NCBI GenBank assembly: GCA_016719535.1
Contig: JADJYX010000012.1
Location: 124,001-188,000, forward strand
DNA length: 64,000 nucleotides
DNA from: Rubrivivax sp.
Lineage (GTDB): Bacteria; Pseudomonadota; Gammaproteobacteria; Burkholderiales; Burkholderiaceae_C
Direction: 5' to 3'
The number at the start of each line of letters is the position of its first letter. Position 1 is the first letter of the stretch. This document shows, in pieces, positions 34,080 through 43,513 of the stretch. The translations under genes and the position numbers were made by a program. The notes under the pieces are model-generated. The model had not been told where the DNA came from. It worked only from the letters and a program-made list of their open reading frames with translations, and searched no databases.

Positions 34080-34727
34080 ATGAACCTCGCCCGCCCTCCC
34101 CGCCAGCGCCTGAAGGACATCCGCCCCCAGCAGTTGCTCGATGCCGCGCTGACGCTGTTCGTCGAGAAGGGCTTTGCCGCGGCGCGCTCGGAAGAGGTCG
34201 CACACCTGGCCGGCGTGTCCAAGGGCACGCTCTACCTCTACTACCCGAGCAAGGAAGAGCTGTTCAAGGCGGTGGTGCGCCAGAACATCAGCAAGCTGAT
34301 CGGCGAGGCCGGCGAGATCATCGCCGGCTTCGAGGGCAACACCTCCGAGCTGCTGCTGGCCTTGTTCGGCGTCTGGTGGGACCGCGTGGCCGACTCCAGC
34401 GTCGGCGGCCTGCACAAGGTGGTGCTGGCCGAGGTGCGCAACTTCCCCGAACTGGCCCAGTTCTACGCCGATGAAGTGATCGTGCCGGCGCATGACCTCT
34501 TCGAGGGTGTGATCCGGCGCGGCATCGAGCGCGGCGAATTCCGCCCCGTCGACACCGGCGCCGTGGCCCATGCCGTGATGGCCCCGATGATCTTCCTCAT
34601 GCTGCACAAGCACTCCTTCGGCGCCTGCCCCATCCAGGGCTGCGACGTCGACCCCAGGGCCACGCTGCGGGCCCATGCCGACCTCATGCTCAACGGCCTG
34701 CGCGCCCGACCCGGGGCGACGGCATGA
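34080..34727 (+). CDS. TetR/AcrR-family regulator
   Basis: A 215-residue repressor. The N-terminal helix-turn-helix reads LLDAALTLFVEKGFAAARSEEVAHLAGVSKGTLYLYYPSKEELF. The C-terminal half is a ligand-binding domain of the AcrR type. I chose the ATG at 34080 because an earlier ATG (34059) lies inside the operator and near the predicted transcription start. It is followed after 70 bases by the RND adaptor and pump genes, which it probably represses together with itself. Confidence 0.9.
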   Translation: MNLARPPRQRLKDIRPQQLLDAALTLFVEKGFAAARSEEVAHLAGVSKGTLYLYYPSKEELFKAVVRQNISKLIGEAGEIIAGFEGNTSELLLALFGVWWDRVADSSVGGLHKVVLAEVRNFPELAQFYADEVIVPAHDLFEGVIRRGIERGEFRPVDTGAVAHAVMAPMIFLMLHKHSFGACPIQGCDVDPRATLRAHADLMLNGLRARPGATA

Positions 34728-34757
34728 GCACGGTCCGGGTTTCCCGGCCGTGCTCGC

Positions 34758-34772
34758 TCCCCCTTCGGGGGA
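34758..34772. repeat. Small C-run/G-run palindrome, copy in the TetR-adaptor gap
   Basis: TCCCCC-TTC-GGGGGA is a perfect 6-base-arm hairpin. Similar C4-5/G5-6 hairpins occur at 33048-33058 and inside hppD at 62443-62455, so this may be a small dispersed element. The 70-base gap between the two genes holds nothing else that I can identify. Confidence 0.55.
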
Positions 34773-34797
34773 CGGCGCGCCGCGTCGAGGGGGCGCC

Positions 34798-35982
34798 ATG
34801 AGTCGACGCACGCGGTGGGTGCTGATCGCCCTGGTGGCGGCGCTGCTGCTGGCGCTGGCGGTCGGCCGTGCGCTGGTGAACCGGCGCGCCGCGCTGCAGG
34901 CCGCGGCGCCGGCGGCATCGGCCGTGGCGCAGGCCGTCGATCTGGCGCCCACCGACCTGGTGCGCGTCAGCCGCACCGAACTGGTGGCCACGCTGGCGGT
35001 CTCGGGCGGGCTCGAGGCCGTCAACAGCGCGATCGTCAAGGCCAAGGTGGCCGCCGAGTTGCGCGAGCTGACGGTGCGCGAAGGCGACAGCGTGCGCGCC
35101 GGGCAGTTGATCGGCCGCCTGGACGCCACCGAATTCGAATGGCGGCTGCGCCAGGCCGAGGACCAGGCCACCGCCGCGCAGGCGCAGCTGGAGATCGCCG
35201 AGCGCACGCTGGCCAACAACCGCGCGCTGGTCGACCAGGGCTTCATCTCGCGCAACGCGCTCGACACCGCGGTCAGCAGCGCCAGCGGCGCGCGCGCCTC
35301 GCTGCAGGCCGCGCGCGCGGCCGCCGAGATCGCGCGCAAGGCGGTGCGCGACACCGAGTTGCGCGCGCCGCTGGCCGGGCTGGTGTCGCAGCGCCTGGTG
35401 CAGCCGGGCGAGCGCGTGGGCGTCGACGGCCGCATCGTCGAGATCGTCGACCTCAGCCGGCTGGAACTGGAAGCCGCGATCCCCGCCGAGGACGTGGTCG
35501 CGCTGCGCGTGGGCCAGCGCGCGCGCGTGCAGGTCGACGGCCTGCCGGCGCCGATCGAGGCCAGCGTGGCGCGCATCAACCCGGGCACGCAGGGCAGCAC
35601 GCGCGCGGTCACCGCCTACCTCGCGGTGACGGCCGCGCCGGGCCTGCGCCAGGGCCTGTTTGCGCGCGGCACCATCGAACTCGACCGCCGCCAGGCACTG
35701 GTGGTGCCGGTGAATGCGGTGCGCAGCGACCAGAGCCGGCCCTATGTGCTGGTGGCCGCCGACGGCCGCGCCACGCCGCGCGTGGTGGGCACGGGCGCCC
35801 GTGGCGAAGTCGACTTCGGCACCGGCCGCGAGGCCGCGATCGAGGTGCTGTCGGGCCTGGCCGCCGGCGACCTGGTGCTGCGCGGCACCGTGGGCGCGCT
35901 GCCGGCCGGCACCGCGCTGCGCCTGCCGCAGGCAGCGCCGGCCACGTCAGCCGCGTCGGCCGCGTCATCGGCCAGGCCCTGA
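34798..35982 (+). CDS. RND efflux periplasmic adaptor (membrane fusion protein)
   Basis: A 394-residue HlyD/AcrA-type adaptor. An N-terminal membrane anchor (WVLIALVAALLLALAVG) without a lipobox cysteine is followed by a lipoyl half-motif, an alpha-hairpin region rich in Ala, Gln and Arg (ATAAQAQLEIAERTLANNRALVDQGFISRNAL), a beta-barrel with GLFARGTIEL, and a membrane-proximal domain. It connects the inner-membrane pump to a TolC channel. GAGGGGGC precedes the ATG. The pump gene follows after 15 bases. Confidence 0.92.
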   Translation: MSRRTRWVLIALVAALLLALAVGRALVNRRAALQAAAPAASAVAQAVDLAPTDLVRVSRTELVATLAVSGGLEAVNSAIVKAKVAAELRELTVREGDSVRAGQLIGRLDATEFEWRLRQAEDQATAAQAQLEIAERTLANNRALVDQGFISRNALDTAVSSASGARASLQAARAAAEIARKAVRDTELRAPLAGLVSQRLVQPGERVGVDGRIVEIVDLSRLELEAAIPAEDVVALRVGQRARVQVDGLPAPIEASVARINPGTQGSTRAVTAYLAVTAAPGLRQGLFARGTIELDRRQALVVPVNAVRSDQSRPYVLVAADGRATPRVVGTGARGEVDFGTGREAAIEVLSGLAAGDLVLRGTVGALPAGTALRLPQAAPATSAASAASSARP

Positions 35983-35997
35983 GCGGCGCACCCGGTC

Positions 35998-38900
35998 ATG
36001 TGGTTCACACGCATCTCCATCGCCAACCCGGTCATGGCCACGATGGTCATGCTGGCCTTCGTGGTGCTGGGGCTGTTCAGCTACCAGCGGCTGTCGATCG
36101 ACCAGTTTCCGAACATCGACATCCCCACCGTGGTGGTGCAGATGGAATATCCGGGCGCCTCGCCGGAGATCGTCGAGGCCGAGGTCACGAAGAAGATCGA
36201 GGAGGTGGTCAACACCGTCGCCGGCATCGACACCGTCTTCTCGCGTTCCTACGAGGGCAGCTCGGTCGTCATCGTGCAGTTCGAGCTCGATGTCGACGGC
36301 CGTCAGGCCGCCGAGGACGTGCGCGAGAAGGTCGCGCTCATCAAGCCGCTGCTGCGCGAGGAGGTCAAGGACGCCCGCATCTCGCGCTTCGACCCCAGCA
36401 GCCAGCCGGTCTTCAATGTCGCGCTGCTGTCGCCCGACGGCAGCCAGAGCCCGCAGGCGCTGACCACCTTCGCCACCCAGGTGCTGCAGAAGCGGCTGGA
36501 GAACGTGCGCGGCGTCGGCGCCGTCAGCGTGATCGGCGGCGTGGCGCGCGAGATCAATATCCACGTGCGGCCGGCGGCGCTGGAGGCCTTCGGCATCGGC
36601 GTCGACCAGGTGGTGGCCGCGCTGCGCAGCGAAAACCAGGAGCTGCCGCTGGGCGCCATCCGCTCGGCCGAGCGCGAATCGGTGGTGCAGGTCAATGCAC
36701 GCATGAAGTCGCCGGCTGAATTCCGCGACATCGTGGTCGCGCGCCGCGGCACGGCGGCCATCAAGCTGTGGCAGCTGGCCGACGTCGTCGACGGCCCGCA
36801 GGAGGTCGAGAGCCTGGCGCTGTACAACGGCCAGCGCACGGTGCTGCTGTCGGTGCAGAAGAGCCAGGGCGAAAACACCATCGCCGTCGTCGACGGCCTG
36901 CACAAGGCGCTGGCCGAGTCGCAGGCCCTGCTGCCCGCGGGCATCCGGACCGAGGTCAACCGCGACAACTCGCGCGCCATCCGCATCTCGGTGGCCAACG
37001 TGAAGCGCACGCTGATCGAGGGCGCGGTGCTGACCATCGGCATCGTCTTCCTCTTCCTCAACAGCTGGCGCTCGACCGTCATCACCGGCCTCACGCTGCC
37101 GATCGCGCTCATCGGCACCTTTCTCTTCATGGACTTCGGCGGCTTCACGATCAATACCGTGACGCTGATGGCGCTGAGCCTGTGCGTGGGCCTGCTGATC
37201 GACGACGCCATCGTCGTGCGCGAGAACATCGTGCGCCACGTGCAGATGGGCAAGAGCGCGCACGACGCCGCGCTCGAAGGCACCAACGAGATCGGGCTGG
37301 CGGTGCTGGCCACCACGCTGTCGATCGTGGCGGTCTTCCTGCCCATCGGCTTCATGGGCGGCATCGTCGGCAAGTTCTTCCACGAATTCGGCATCACCAT
37401 CGTCGCCGCGGTGCTGATCTCGATGTTCGTCAGCTTCACGCTCGACCCCATGCTGTCCAGCGTCTGGCACGACCCGGACGCACAGGGCACGCGCGGCGGG
37501 CCGCCGAAGGGCTGGTACGACAAGACCATCGGGCGCGTCACCGGTGCCTTCGACCGCCTCACCCACTGGCTGTCCGAGGGCTACCAGGCCATCCTGGCGT
37601 GGTCGCTGGTGCACAAGGTGAAGACGGTGCTGATCGCCGTGGCGACCTTCCTCGCCAGCTTTCTCGTGATCCCGATCCTGGGCGCCGAATTCGTGCCCAA
37701 GGCCGACTTCTCGGAGACCCTGGTCAACTTCTACACACCCATCGGCTCGTCGCTGGAGGTGACCGAATCGCGTGCCCGGCAGATCGACGCCGCCCTGCGC
37801 GAGATGCCCGAGGTGCGGCAGACCGTCACCACCATCAACAGCAGCTTCGCGCAGGGCAAGATCTATGGCTCCGTCTACGTGCGCCTGGTCGACCGCAAGG
37901 ACCGCGCGCGCAGCGTCGACCAGCTGACGGTGCCGCTGCGCGAACGGCTGGCGCGCATTCCGGGCATCACCGTCACCAACATCGGCGTCACCGACCTCGG
38001 CGGCGGCAAGACGCTGCAGTTCTCGATCCAGGGCCCCGACCTCGCCGAGCTCGACCGGCTGTGGCGGCTGATCGGCCCGAAGCTCGCCGCCATCCCCGGC
38101 CTGGTGGACCTGGACAGCACGCTCAAGCCCGACAGGCCCACGGTGGCCGTGCAGATGCGGCGCGACGCGGCCTCGGACCTGGGGCTGAACGTCAACGCGG
38201 TGGCCTCCGCGCTGCGCGTGCTGCTGGCCGGGCAGACGGTGGGCAACTGGCGCGCCGCCGACGGCCAGACCTACGACGTGCGCGTGCGGCTGGCGCCGGA
38301 TGCGCGCGACGACATGGCCGACCTGCGCAACCTGCCGCTGATCGTCGGCACGGCCGCCGACGGCAGCGCGCGCATCGTGCGGCTGCAGCAGGTCGCCGAC
38401 CTGCAGCCGTCCACCGGCCTCAACCAGATCAACCGCCGCGACCTCACGCGCGAGATCAATGTCGATGCCAACACCCTGGGCCGCAGCGCCGGCGACGTCT
38501 CGGCCGACATCCGCAAGGCGCTGGACACCGTCAGCTGGCCGCCGGGCTACCGCTACAGCTTCGGCGGCTCGACGAAGAACATGCAGGACAGCTTCGGCTA
38601 TGCGATGGCGGCACTGGCGCTGGCCGTGGTCTTCATCTACATGATCCTGGCCAGCCAGTTCAAGAGCTTCCTGCAGCCGCTGGCGCTGATGAGCTCGCTG
38701 CCGCTGACGCTGATCGGTGTCGTGCTGGCGCTGCTGTTCTTCGGCTCGACGCTGAACATGTTCTCCATCATCGGCATCGTCATGCTGATGGGCCTGGTGA
38801 CGAAGAATGCCATCTTGCTGGTGGACTTCGCCAACCGCGCGCGCGAAGCCGGCGTGGAGCGCACGCAGGCCCTGCTGGACGCGGCGCGCGTGCGGCTGCG

Positions 38901-39135
38901 CCCGATCCTGATGACGACGCTGGCGATGGTCTTCGGCATGGTGCCGCTGGCCTTCGCGCTGACCGAGGGTTCCGAACAGCGTGCGCCCATGGGCCAGGCG
39001 GTGATCGGCGGCGTCATCACCTCGTCGCTGCTGACCCTGGTGGTGGTGCCGGTGATCTACTGCTGGCTGGACGACCTGGCGGCCTGGGCAACACGCCGGC
39101 GCGACCATCAGGCCGCTGTCAAGGTCCGTGTCTAG
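35998..39135 (+). CDS. RND multidrug efflux pump permease (AcrB/MexB-like)
   Basis: A 1045-residue proton-driven exporter. It has the usual N-terminus (FTRISIANPVMATMVMLAFVVLGLFSYQRL), two large periplasmic loops and twelve membrane helices. The proton-relay residues are present: the Asp pair in LCVGLLIDDAIVVRENIVRH (TM4) and Lys in MGLVTKNAILLVDFANRA (TM10). Length is normal. It sits behind its adaptor, and a TolC gene lies 1.1 kb downstream, giving a full tripartite system. Substrates are unknown. Confidence 0.95.
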   Translation: MWFTRISIANPVMATMVMLAFVVLGLFSYQRLSIDQFPNIDIPTVVVQMEYPGASPEIVEAEVTKKIEEVVNTVAGIDTVFSRSYEGSSVVIVQFELDVDGRQAAEDVREKVALIKPLLREEVKDARISRFDPSSQPVFNVALLSPDGSQSPQALTTFATQVLQKRLENVRGVGAVSVIGGVAREINIHVRPAALEAFGIGVDQVVAALRSENQELPLGAIRSAERESVVQVNARMKSPAEFRDIVVARRGTAAIKLWQLADVVDGPQEVESLALYNGQRTVLLSVQKSQGENTIAVVDGLHKALAESQALLPAGIRTEVNRDNSRAIRISVANVKRTLIEGAVLTIGIVFLFLNSWRSTVITGLTLPIALIGTFLFMDFGGFTINTVTLMALSLCVGLLIDDAIVVRENIVRHVQMGKSAHDAALEGTNEIGLAVLATTLSIVAVFLPIGFMGGIVGKFFHEFGITIVAAVLISMFVSFTLDPMLSSVWHDPDAQGTRGGPPKGWYDKTIGRVTGAFDRLTHWLSEGYQAILAWSLVHKVKTVLIAVATFLASFLVIPILGAEFVPKADFSETLVNFYTPIGSSLEVTESRARQIDAALREMPEVRQTVTTINSSFAQGKIYGSVYVRLVDRKDRARSVDQLTVPLRERLARIPGITVTNIGVTDLGGGKTLQFSIQGPDLAELDRLWRLIGPKLAAIPGLVDLDSTLKPDRPTVAVQMRRDAASDLGLNVNAVASALRVLLAGQTVGNWRAADGQTYDVRVRLAPDARDDMADLRNLPLIVGTAADGSARIVRLQQVADLQPSTGLNQINRRDLTREINVDANTLGRSAGDVSADIRKALDTVSWPPGYRYSFGGSTKNMQDSFGYAMAALALAVVFIYMILASQFKSFLQPLALMSSLPLTLIGVVLALLFFGSTLNMFSIIGIVMLMGLVTKNAILLVDFANRAREAGVERTQALLDAARVRLRPILMTTLAMVFGMVPLAFALTEGSEQRAPMGQAVIGGVITSSLLTLVVVPVIYCWLDDLAAWATRRRDHQAAVKVRV

Positions 39136-39178
39136 AATTCCCATCGGACCGCGTCAACATACCCTATACCGTATCATC

Positions 39179-39853
39179 ATGAGCATCGAAACCGCCCGCT
39201 TCAACATGATCGAGCAGCAGATCCGCCCGTGGGAGGTGCTGGATCCCGCCGTGCTGGCGCTGCTGGCCACCGTGCGGCGCGAGGACTTCGTGCCGCCGGC
39301 GATGCGCGCATTGGCCTTCGTCGACACCCAGGTGCCGCTGCTGCCCGGCCAGCCCGACGGCCCGCGCATGCTGGAGCCGCGCGTCGAGGCGCGGCTGCTG
39401 CAGGAGCTGAAGGTGCAGCGCCACGAGAAGGCGCTCGAGATCGGCACCGGCTCGGGCTTCATGGCGGCGCTGCTGGCGCACCGCGCGCAGCAGGTGGTGA
39501 CGCTGGAATGCCGGCCCGAGCTGGCGAAGACGGCGCGCGAGAACCTGCGCCGCAACGGCCTGCTCAACGTGCGCGTGATCGAGGTCAGCCCCGCCGACGG
39601 CGCCCGCGGTCACGCCGCCGAGGGCCCGTACGACGCCATCGTGCTGTCGGGCTCGGTGGCCGAGGTGCCGCGCGTGCTGCTCGAGCAGCTGAAGGTCGGC
39701 GGCCGGCTCGGTGCCATCGTCGGCGACGAGCCGGTGATGCGCGCCATCATCTTCACCCGCGTCGGCGAGGCCACCTGGTCGCAGCAGGCGGTCTTCGACA
39801 CCGCGGCGCCGCGGCTCGACGGCTTTGCCGAGAAGCCGGCCTTCCACTTCTGA
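39179..39853 (+). CDS. pcm: Protein-L-isoaspartate O-methyltransferase
   Basis: A 224-residue SAM enzyme that repairs isoaspartyl residues. It has ARFNMIEQQIRPWEVLD at the start, the SAM loop LEIGTGSGFMAALLAHRAQQVVTLE, and a C-terminal PAFHF. The ATG at 39179 opens the conserved region. Short leader words such as TATACC and TATCAT upstream may belong to a promoter. In Burkholderiales this gene commonly precedes a rhodanese and tolC, as here, so the three probably form a unit. Confidence 0.88.
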   Translation: MSIETARFNMIEQQIRPWEVLDPAVLALLATVRREDFVPPAMRALAFVDTQVPLLPGQPDGPRMLEPRVEARLLQELKVQRHEKALEIGTGSGFMAALLAHRAQQVVTLECRPELAKTARENLRRNGLLNVRVIEVSPADGARGHAAEGPYDAIVLSGSVAEVPRVLLEQLKVGGRLGAIVGDEPVMRAIIFTRVGEATWSQQAVFDTAAPRLDGFAEKPAFHF

Positions 39854-39867
39854 CGCGCCCCGCCCGC

Positions 39868-40200
39868 ATGCAGACCCTGTCGGTCACCGAACTCGCCGCC
39901 CTGTGCGCCGACCCGCAGGCGCGGCCGCTGCTGCTGGATGTGCGCGAACCCTGGGAGACGGCACGGGCCTGCATCGACCCCGGCCATGGCGACGCCGTCT
40001 TCGTGCCGATGTGGCAGATCCCGCTGCGGCTGGCCGACGTCGACCGCTCGCGGCCCGTCGTCTGCATCTGCCACCACGGCGCCCGCAGCGCGCAGGTCGT
40101 CGCATTCCTGCAGCAGCAGGGCTACCCCGCCGTCTATAACCTGACGGGCGGCATCGACGCCTGGTCTCGCGAGGTCGACCCCGCGGTGCCGCGCTATTGA
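39868..40200 (+). CDS. Rhodanese-like domain protein
   Basis: A 110-residue single rhodanese domain. The active-site loop reads CHHGARS with the catalytic cysteine, preceded by PVVCI, and LLLDVREPWE is the usual entry motif. It ends NLTGGIDAWSREVDPAVPRY. Such proteins carry sulfane sulfur on the cysteine; the acceptor is unknown. It starts 14 bases after pcm and precedes tolC by 27 bases. Confidence 0.92.
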   Translation: MQTLSVTELAALCADPQARPLLLDVREPWETARACIDPGHGDAVFVPMWQIPLRLADVDRSRPVVCICHHGARSAQVVAFLQQQGYPAVYNLTGGIDAWSREVDPAVPRY

Positions 40201-40227
40201 CGTTTACAGCCTCGAACAAGGACTCTC

Positions 40228-41586
40228 ATGCCCGCGTTGCGCTCTTGTGCCCGTTTCGTCCGTCGCCTGCCGGCCCGCGGGCCCCTGGCGGCCGTGGCCC
40301 TGGCGGTCGCCCTGCTGGCCAGCCCGGCCGCCCACGCGCAGAACCTGAAGGAGCTGTACGAGGCCGCGCGCGCCTACGACGCCGGCTACTTGGCCGCGCG
40401 CGCGCTGGCACAGTCGGCCGACTATCGCGTGGCGGCCGCCGAAGGCCTGGCCCGGCCGTCGGCCGCGCTGGGTGCCGGCGCCAGCACGGCGCGCATCGAC
40501 CCGCAGAATTTCGGCGGCGGCGAGAGCAACTCGATCAACGCCACCCTGTCGGCCCGCTACCCGATCATCAATCGCGTCAACGACGCGTCGATCGCCCAGG
40601 CGCGGCGCACGCTCGACAGCGCCAGGGCCGAGCTCGAGTCCGCCGAGCAGGACCTCATCGTGCGCGTGGCGCAGGCCTACTTCGACGTCCTGGCGGCGCA
40701 GGATACGCTGGCCACGACGCGCGCCAACAAGGCCGCCATCACCGAGCAGCTGGCATCGGCCAAGCGCAATTTCGAGGTCGGCACCGCCACCATCACCGAC
40801 ACGCGCGAGGCGCAGGCCAAGTTCGACAAGGCGGTGGCCGACGAGATCGGCGCCGAGAACGACCTGCGCACCAAGCGCATCGCGCTCGACCAGCTGGTCG
40901 GCCGCAGCGGCCTGGCGCCCAAGCCGCTGGTGTTGCCGGTCACGCTGCCGCCGGTGATGCCGACCGATGTCGAGTCCTGGGTCACGACCGCCGACGGCGT
41001 GCACCCGAACGTGCGCCGCGCCCGCGTGGGCCTGGACATCGCCAGGCTCGAGACCGAGAAGGCACGCGCGGCCGAGAAGTTCACGCTCGACGCCGTGGGC
41101 TCGGTGGGCGCGTCGCGGGCCAGCGGCAGTTCGATCTCGACGCTGCCGGGCATCACCCGCACCGCCAGCGTCGGCGTGCAGTTCAACCTGCCGCTCTATA
41201 CCGGCGGCCAGACGGGCAACCGCATCCAGGAAACGCTGCTGCTGGAAGAGAAGGCGCGCCAGGACCTCGACGCCGCACGGCGCGCCATCGCGCAGGGCAC
41301 GCGCGTGGCCTATTTCGGCGTGCAATCGGGCCAGGCCCAGGTGAAGGCGCTGGAGGCGGCCGAATCGTCGGCCAAGCTCGCGCTCGAGGCCACGCAGCTG
41401 GGCTATCGCGTCGGCGTGCGCGTCAACCTCGACGTGCTGAATGCGCAGACGCAGCTGTTCCAGACGCAGCGCGACCTGGCGCGTGCGCGCTACGACGTGC
41501 TGGTGGGCAGCCTGCGGCTGGCGCAGGCCTCGGGCCAGTTGCAGCCGGGCGACATCGACGCCGTCAACGCGCTGCTGGCGAAATAG
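40228..41586 (+). CDS. tolC: TolC-family outer membrane channel
   Basis: A 452-residue outer-membrane efflux protein. A signal peptide (GPLAAVALAVALLASPAAHA, cleaved before QNLKELYEAA) is followed by two repeated halves of long helices and strands. Typical stretches are DLIVRVAQAYFDVLAAQDTLATTRA and RTASVGVQFNLPLYTGG. It supplies the outer-membrane exit for the RND pump upstream and probably for other exporters. GC-rich hairpin-forming sequence follows the stop before the convergent orn gene. Confidence 0.92.
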   Translation: MPALRSCARFVRRLPARGPLAAVALAVALLASPAAHAQNLKELYEAARAYDAGYLAARALAQSADYRVAAAEGLARPSAALGAGASTARIDPQNFGGGESNSINATLSARYPIINRVNDASIAQARRTLDSARAELESAEQDLIVRVAQAYFDVLAAQDTLATTRANKAAITEQLASAKRNFEVGTATITDTREAQAKFDKAVADEIGAENDLRTKRIALDQLVGRSGLAPKPLVLPVTLPPVMPTDVESWVTTADGVHPNVRRARVGLDIARLETEKARAAEKFTLDAVGSVGASRASGSSISTLPGITRTASVGVQFNLPLYTGGQTGNRIQETLLLEEKARQDLDAARRAIAQGTRVAYFGVQSGQAQVKALEAAESSAKLALEATQLGYRVGVRVNLDVLNAQTQLFQTQRDLARARYDVLVGSLRLAQASGQLQPGDIDAVNALLAK

Positions 41587-41612
41587 CGCGCCGGCGCCGC
41601 GCCGGCACCTCG

Positions 41613-42173
41613 TCAGACCGCCAGCAACTGCTGGCGGTAGTGCAGCAGTTCGTCGATCGACTCGTGGATGTCGGCCAGCGCGGTATGCGCCTGCGCCTTC
41701 TTGAAACCCTCCAGCGCCGCCGGCTTCCAGCGCCGCGTCAGTTCCTTGAGCGTGCTGACATCGACATTGCGGTAGTGGAAGAAGGCTTCCAGCTTCGGCA
41801 TGTAGTTGGCCAGAAAGCGGCGATCCTGGCAGATCGAATTGCCGCACATCGGGCTCTTGCCGGCCGGCACGTAGCGCTGCAGGAAGGCAATCACCGCCGC
41901 CTCGGCGGCGGCCTCGTCGACGATCGACGCCTTCACGCGGTCGGTCAGCCCGCTCTTGCCGTGCGTGCCCTTGTTCCAGGCGTCCATGCCGTCGAGGACG
42001 GCGTCGCTCTGATGCACCGCGAAGACCGGGCCCTCGATGCGGACAGTGATCTGCGGGTCGGTGACGACCACCGCCACTTCGATGATGCGGTCCTGGTTGG
42101 GGTAGAGGCCGGTCATCTCGAGGTCGATCCAGATCAGGTTCTGGTCGCTCGGGCTCAGCACGGGTTCGGTCAT
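41613..42173 (-). CDS. orn: Oligoribonuclease
   Basis: A 186-residue DEDDh exonuclease that degrades two- to five-base RNAs, including the pGpG product of c-di-GMP breakdown. Catalytic motifs are LIWIDLEMTGL (DxE), CGNSICQDRRFL, and HTALADIHESIDEL (HxxxxD). The start at 42173 gives the usual short N-terminus (MTEPVLSPSDQNLIWIDLEMTG). It is convergent with tolC and divergent from the M48 protease. Confidence 0.96.
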   Translation of the reverse strand: MTEPVLSPSDQNLIWIDLEMTGLYPNQDRIIEVAVVVTDPQITVRIEGPVFAVHQSDAVLDGMDAWNKGTHGKSGLTDRVKASIVDEAAAEAAVIAFLQRYVPAGKSPMCGNSICQDRRFLANYMPKLEAFFHYRNVDVSTLKELTRRWKPAALEGFKKAQAHTALADIHESIDELLHYRQQLLAV

Positions 42174-42229
42174 GGGGTGAAGATGGCAGGGCAAACCGCG
42201 ATTCTCGCCCAGCCCTACACTTCGCGCCC

Positions 42230-43513
42230 ATGCAAGCGTCTTCCGTCTCGCTCGTCTTCGCCCTCGTCATACTGGCCTGGCTGACGGTGCGGCTGTGGCT
42301 GAGCGCGCGCCAGATCCGGCATGTGGCCCGCAACCGCCACCAGGTACCGGCGGCCTTCGCCGGCACCGTCACCCTGGCCGCGCACCAGCGCGCCGCCGAC
42401 TACACCATCGCCAAGGCCCGCCTCGGCGTGCTGGCCATGGCCTGGGGCGCCGCCGTGCTGCTGGGCTGGACGCTGCTCGGGGGGCTGGACCTGCTGAATA
42501 CCACGCTGCGCGACGCCATCCAGCCGCGCTTCGGCGACATGGCCTACCAGCTGTCGCTGCTGACGGCCTTCACGCTGATCGCCAGCCTGCTGGAGCTGCC
42601 CTTCGACGTCTACAACACCTTCGTGCTGGAGCAGCGCTTCGGCTTCAACCGCATGACACCGCGGCTGTTCCTGATCGACATGATCAAGGGCTTGTTCGTC
42701 GGCGCCCTCATCGGGCTGCCGCTGGCCACGCTGATCCTGTGGATCATGGGCGCGCTCGGCGCCAGCTGGTGGATCTGGGCCTGGGTGGCCTGGGTCGGCT
42801 TCAACCTCGTGCTGCTGGTGCTGTACCCGACGTTGATCGCGCCGCTGTTCAACAAGTTCGAGCCGCTGCCCGACGAGGCCCTGAAAACCCGTGTGCAGGC
42901 GCTGATGCAGCGCTGCGGTTTTGCGGCCAAGGGCTTGTTCGTGATGGACGGCAGCAAGCGCTCGGCGCATGCCAACGCCTATTTCACCGGCCTGGGCGCG
43001 GCCAAGCGCGTGGTCTTCTTCGACACGCTGCTGGCCAGGCTGTCGCCCGGCGAGGTCGAGGCCGTGCTGGCGCACGAACTGGGCCATTTCCGCCGTCGCC
43101 ACGTGCTCAAGCGCATGGCAGCGATCTTCGCCGCCAGCCTGGCCGGGCTGGCGCTGCTGGGCTGGCTGGCCGGCCAGAGCGGCTTCTACGCCGGCCTGGG
43201 CGTGGCGCCCAACCTGGCGGCACCGAACGCCGCGCTGGCGCTGCTGCTGTTCAGCCTGGCGCTGCCGCCCTTCATGTTCTTCGTCTCGCCGCTGGCGGCG
43301 CAGCTGTCGCGCCGGCACGAGTTCGAGGCCGACGCCTATGCCTGCGAGCAGGCCGACGGCCGCGACCTGGCCAATGCACTGCTCAAGCTGCACGAGGACA
43401 ACGCCGGCACGCTGACGCCCGACCCGCTGTACGTGCGCTTCTACTACTCGCACCCGCCGGCGTCGGAGCGGCTGGCGGCGCTTGGCCTGCACGGCAGGCC
43501 GCAGCCCGCGTGA
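42230..43513 (+). CDS. M48-family membrane metallopeptidase (Ste24-like)
   Basis: A 427-residue integral membrane protease. The zinc site HELGHFRRRHV lies near residue 284, and the third ligand is in SRRHEFEADAYA near residue 365. Five or more membrane segments lie on both sides, with an NAYFTGLGAAKRVVFFDTLL motif before the zinc helix. The CAAX-protease-like group cleaves membrane proteins or quality-control substrates; the substrate here is unknown. The stop overlaps the next start. Confidence 0.93.
   Translation: MQASSVSLVFALVILAWLTVRLWLSARQIRHVARNRHQVPAAFAGTVTLAAHQRAADYTIAKARLGVLAMAWGAAVLLGWTLLGGLDLLNTTLRDAIQPRFGDMAYQLSLLTAFTLIASLLELPFDVYNTFVLEQRFGFNRMTPRLFLIDMIKGLFVGALIGLPLATLILWIMGALGASWWIWAWVAWVGFNLVLLVLYPTLIAPLFNKFEPLPDEALKTRVQALMQRCGFAAKGLFVMDGSKRSAHANAYFTGLGAAKRVVFFDTLLARLSPGEVEAVLAHELGHFRRRHVLKRMAAIFAASLAGLALLGWLAGQSGFYAGLGVAPNLAAPNAALALLLFSLALPPFMFFVSPLAAQLSRRHEFEADAYACEQADGRDLANALLKLHEDNAGTLTPDPLYVRFYYSHPPASERLAALGLHGRPQPA

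Noticed and set aside
35965..39144. Open frame of over 1000 codons on the minus strand opposite the RND pump
   Set aside because: Its residues are Arg/His/Ala/Gly-rich with no domain wording, as expected for an antisense frame in GC-rich DNA, while the plus strand encodes a full AcrB-like pump.
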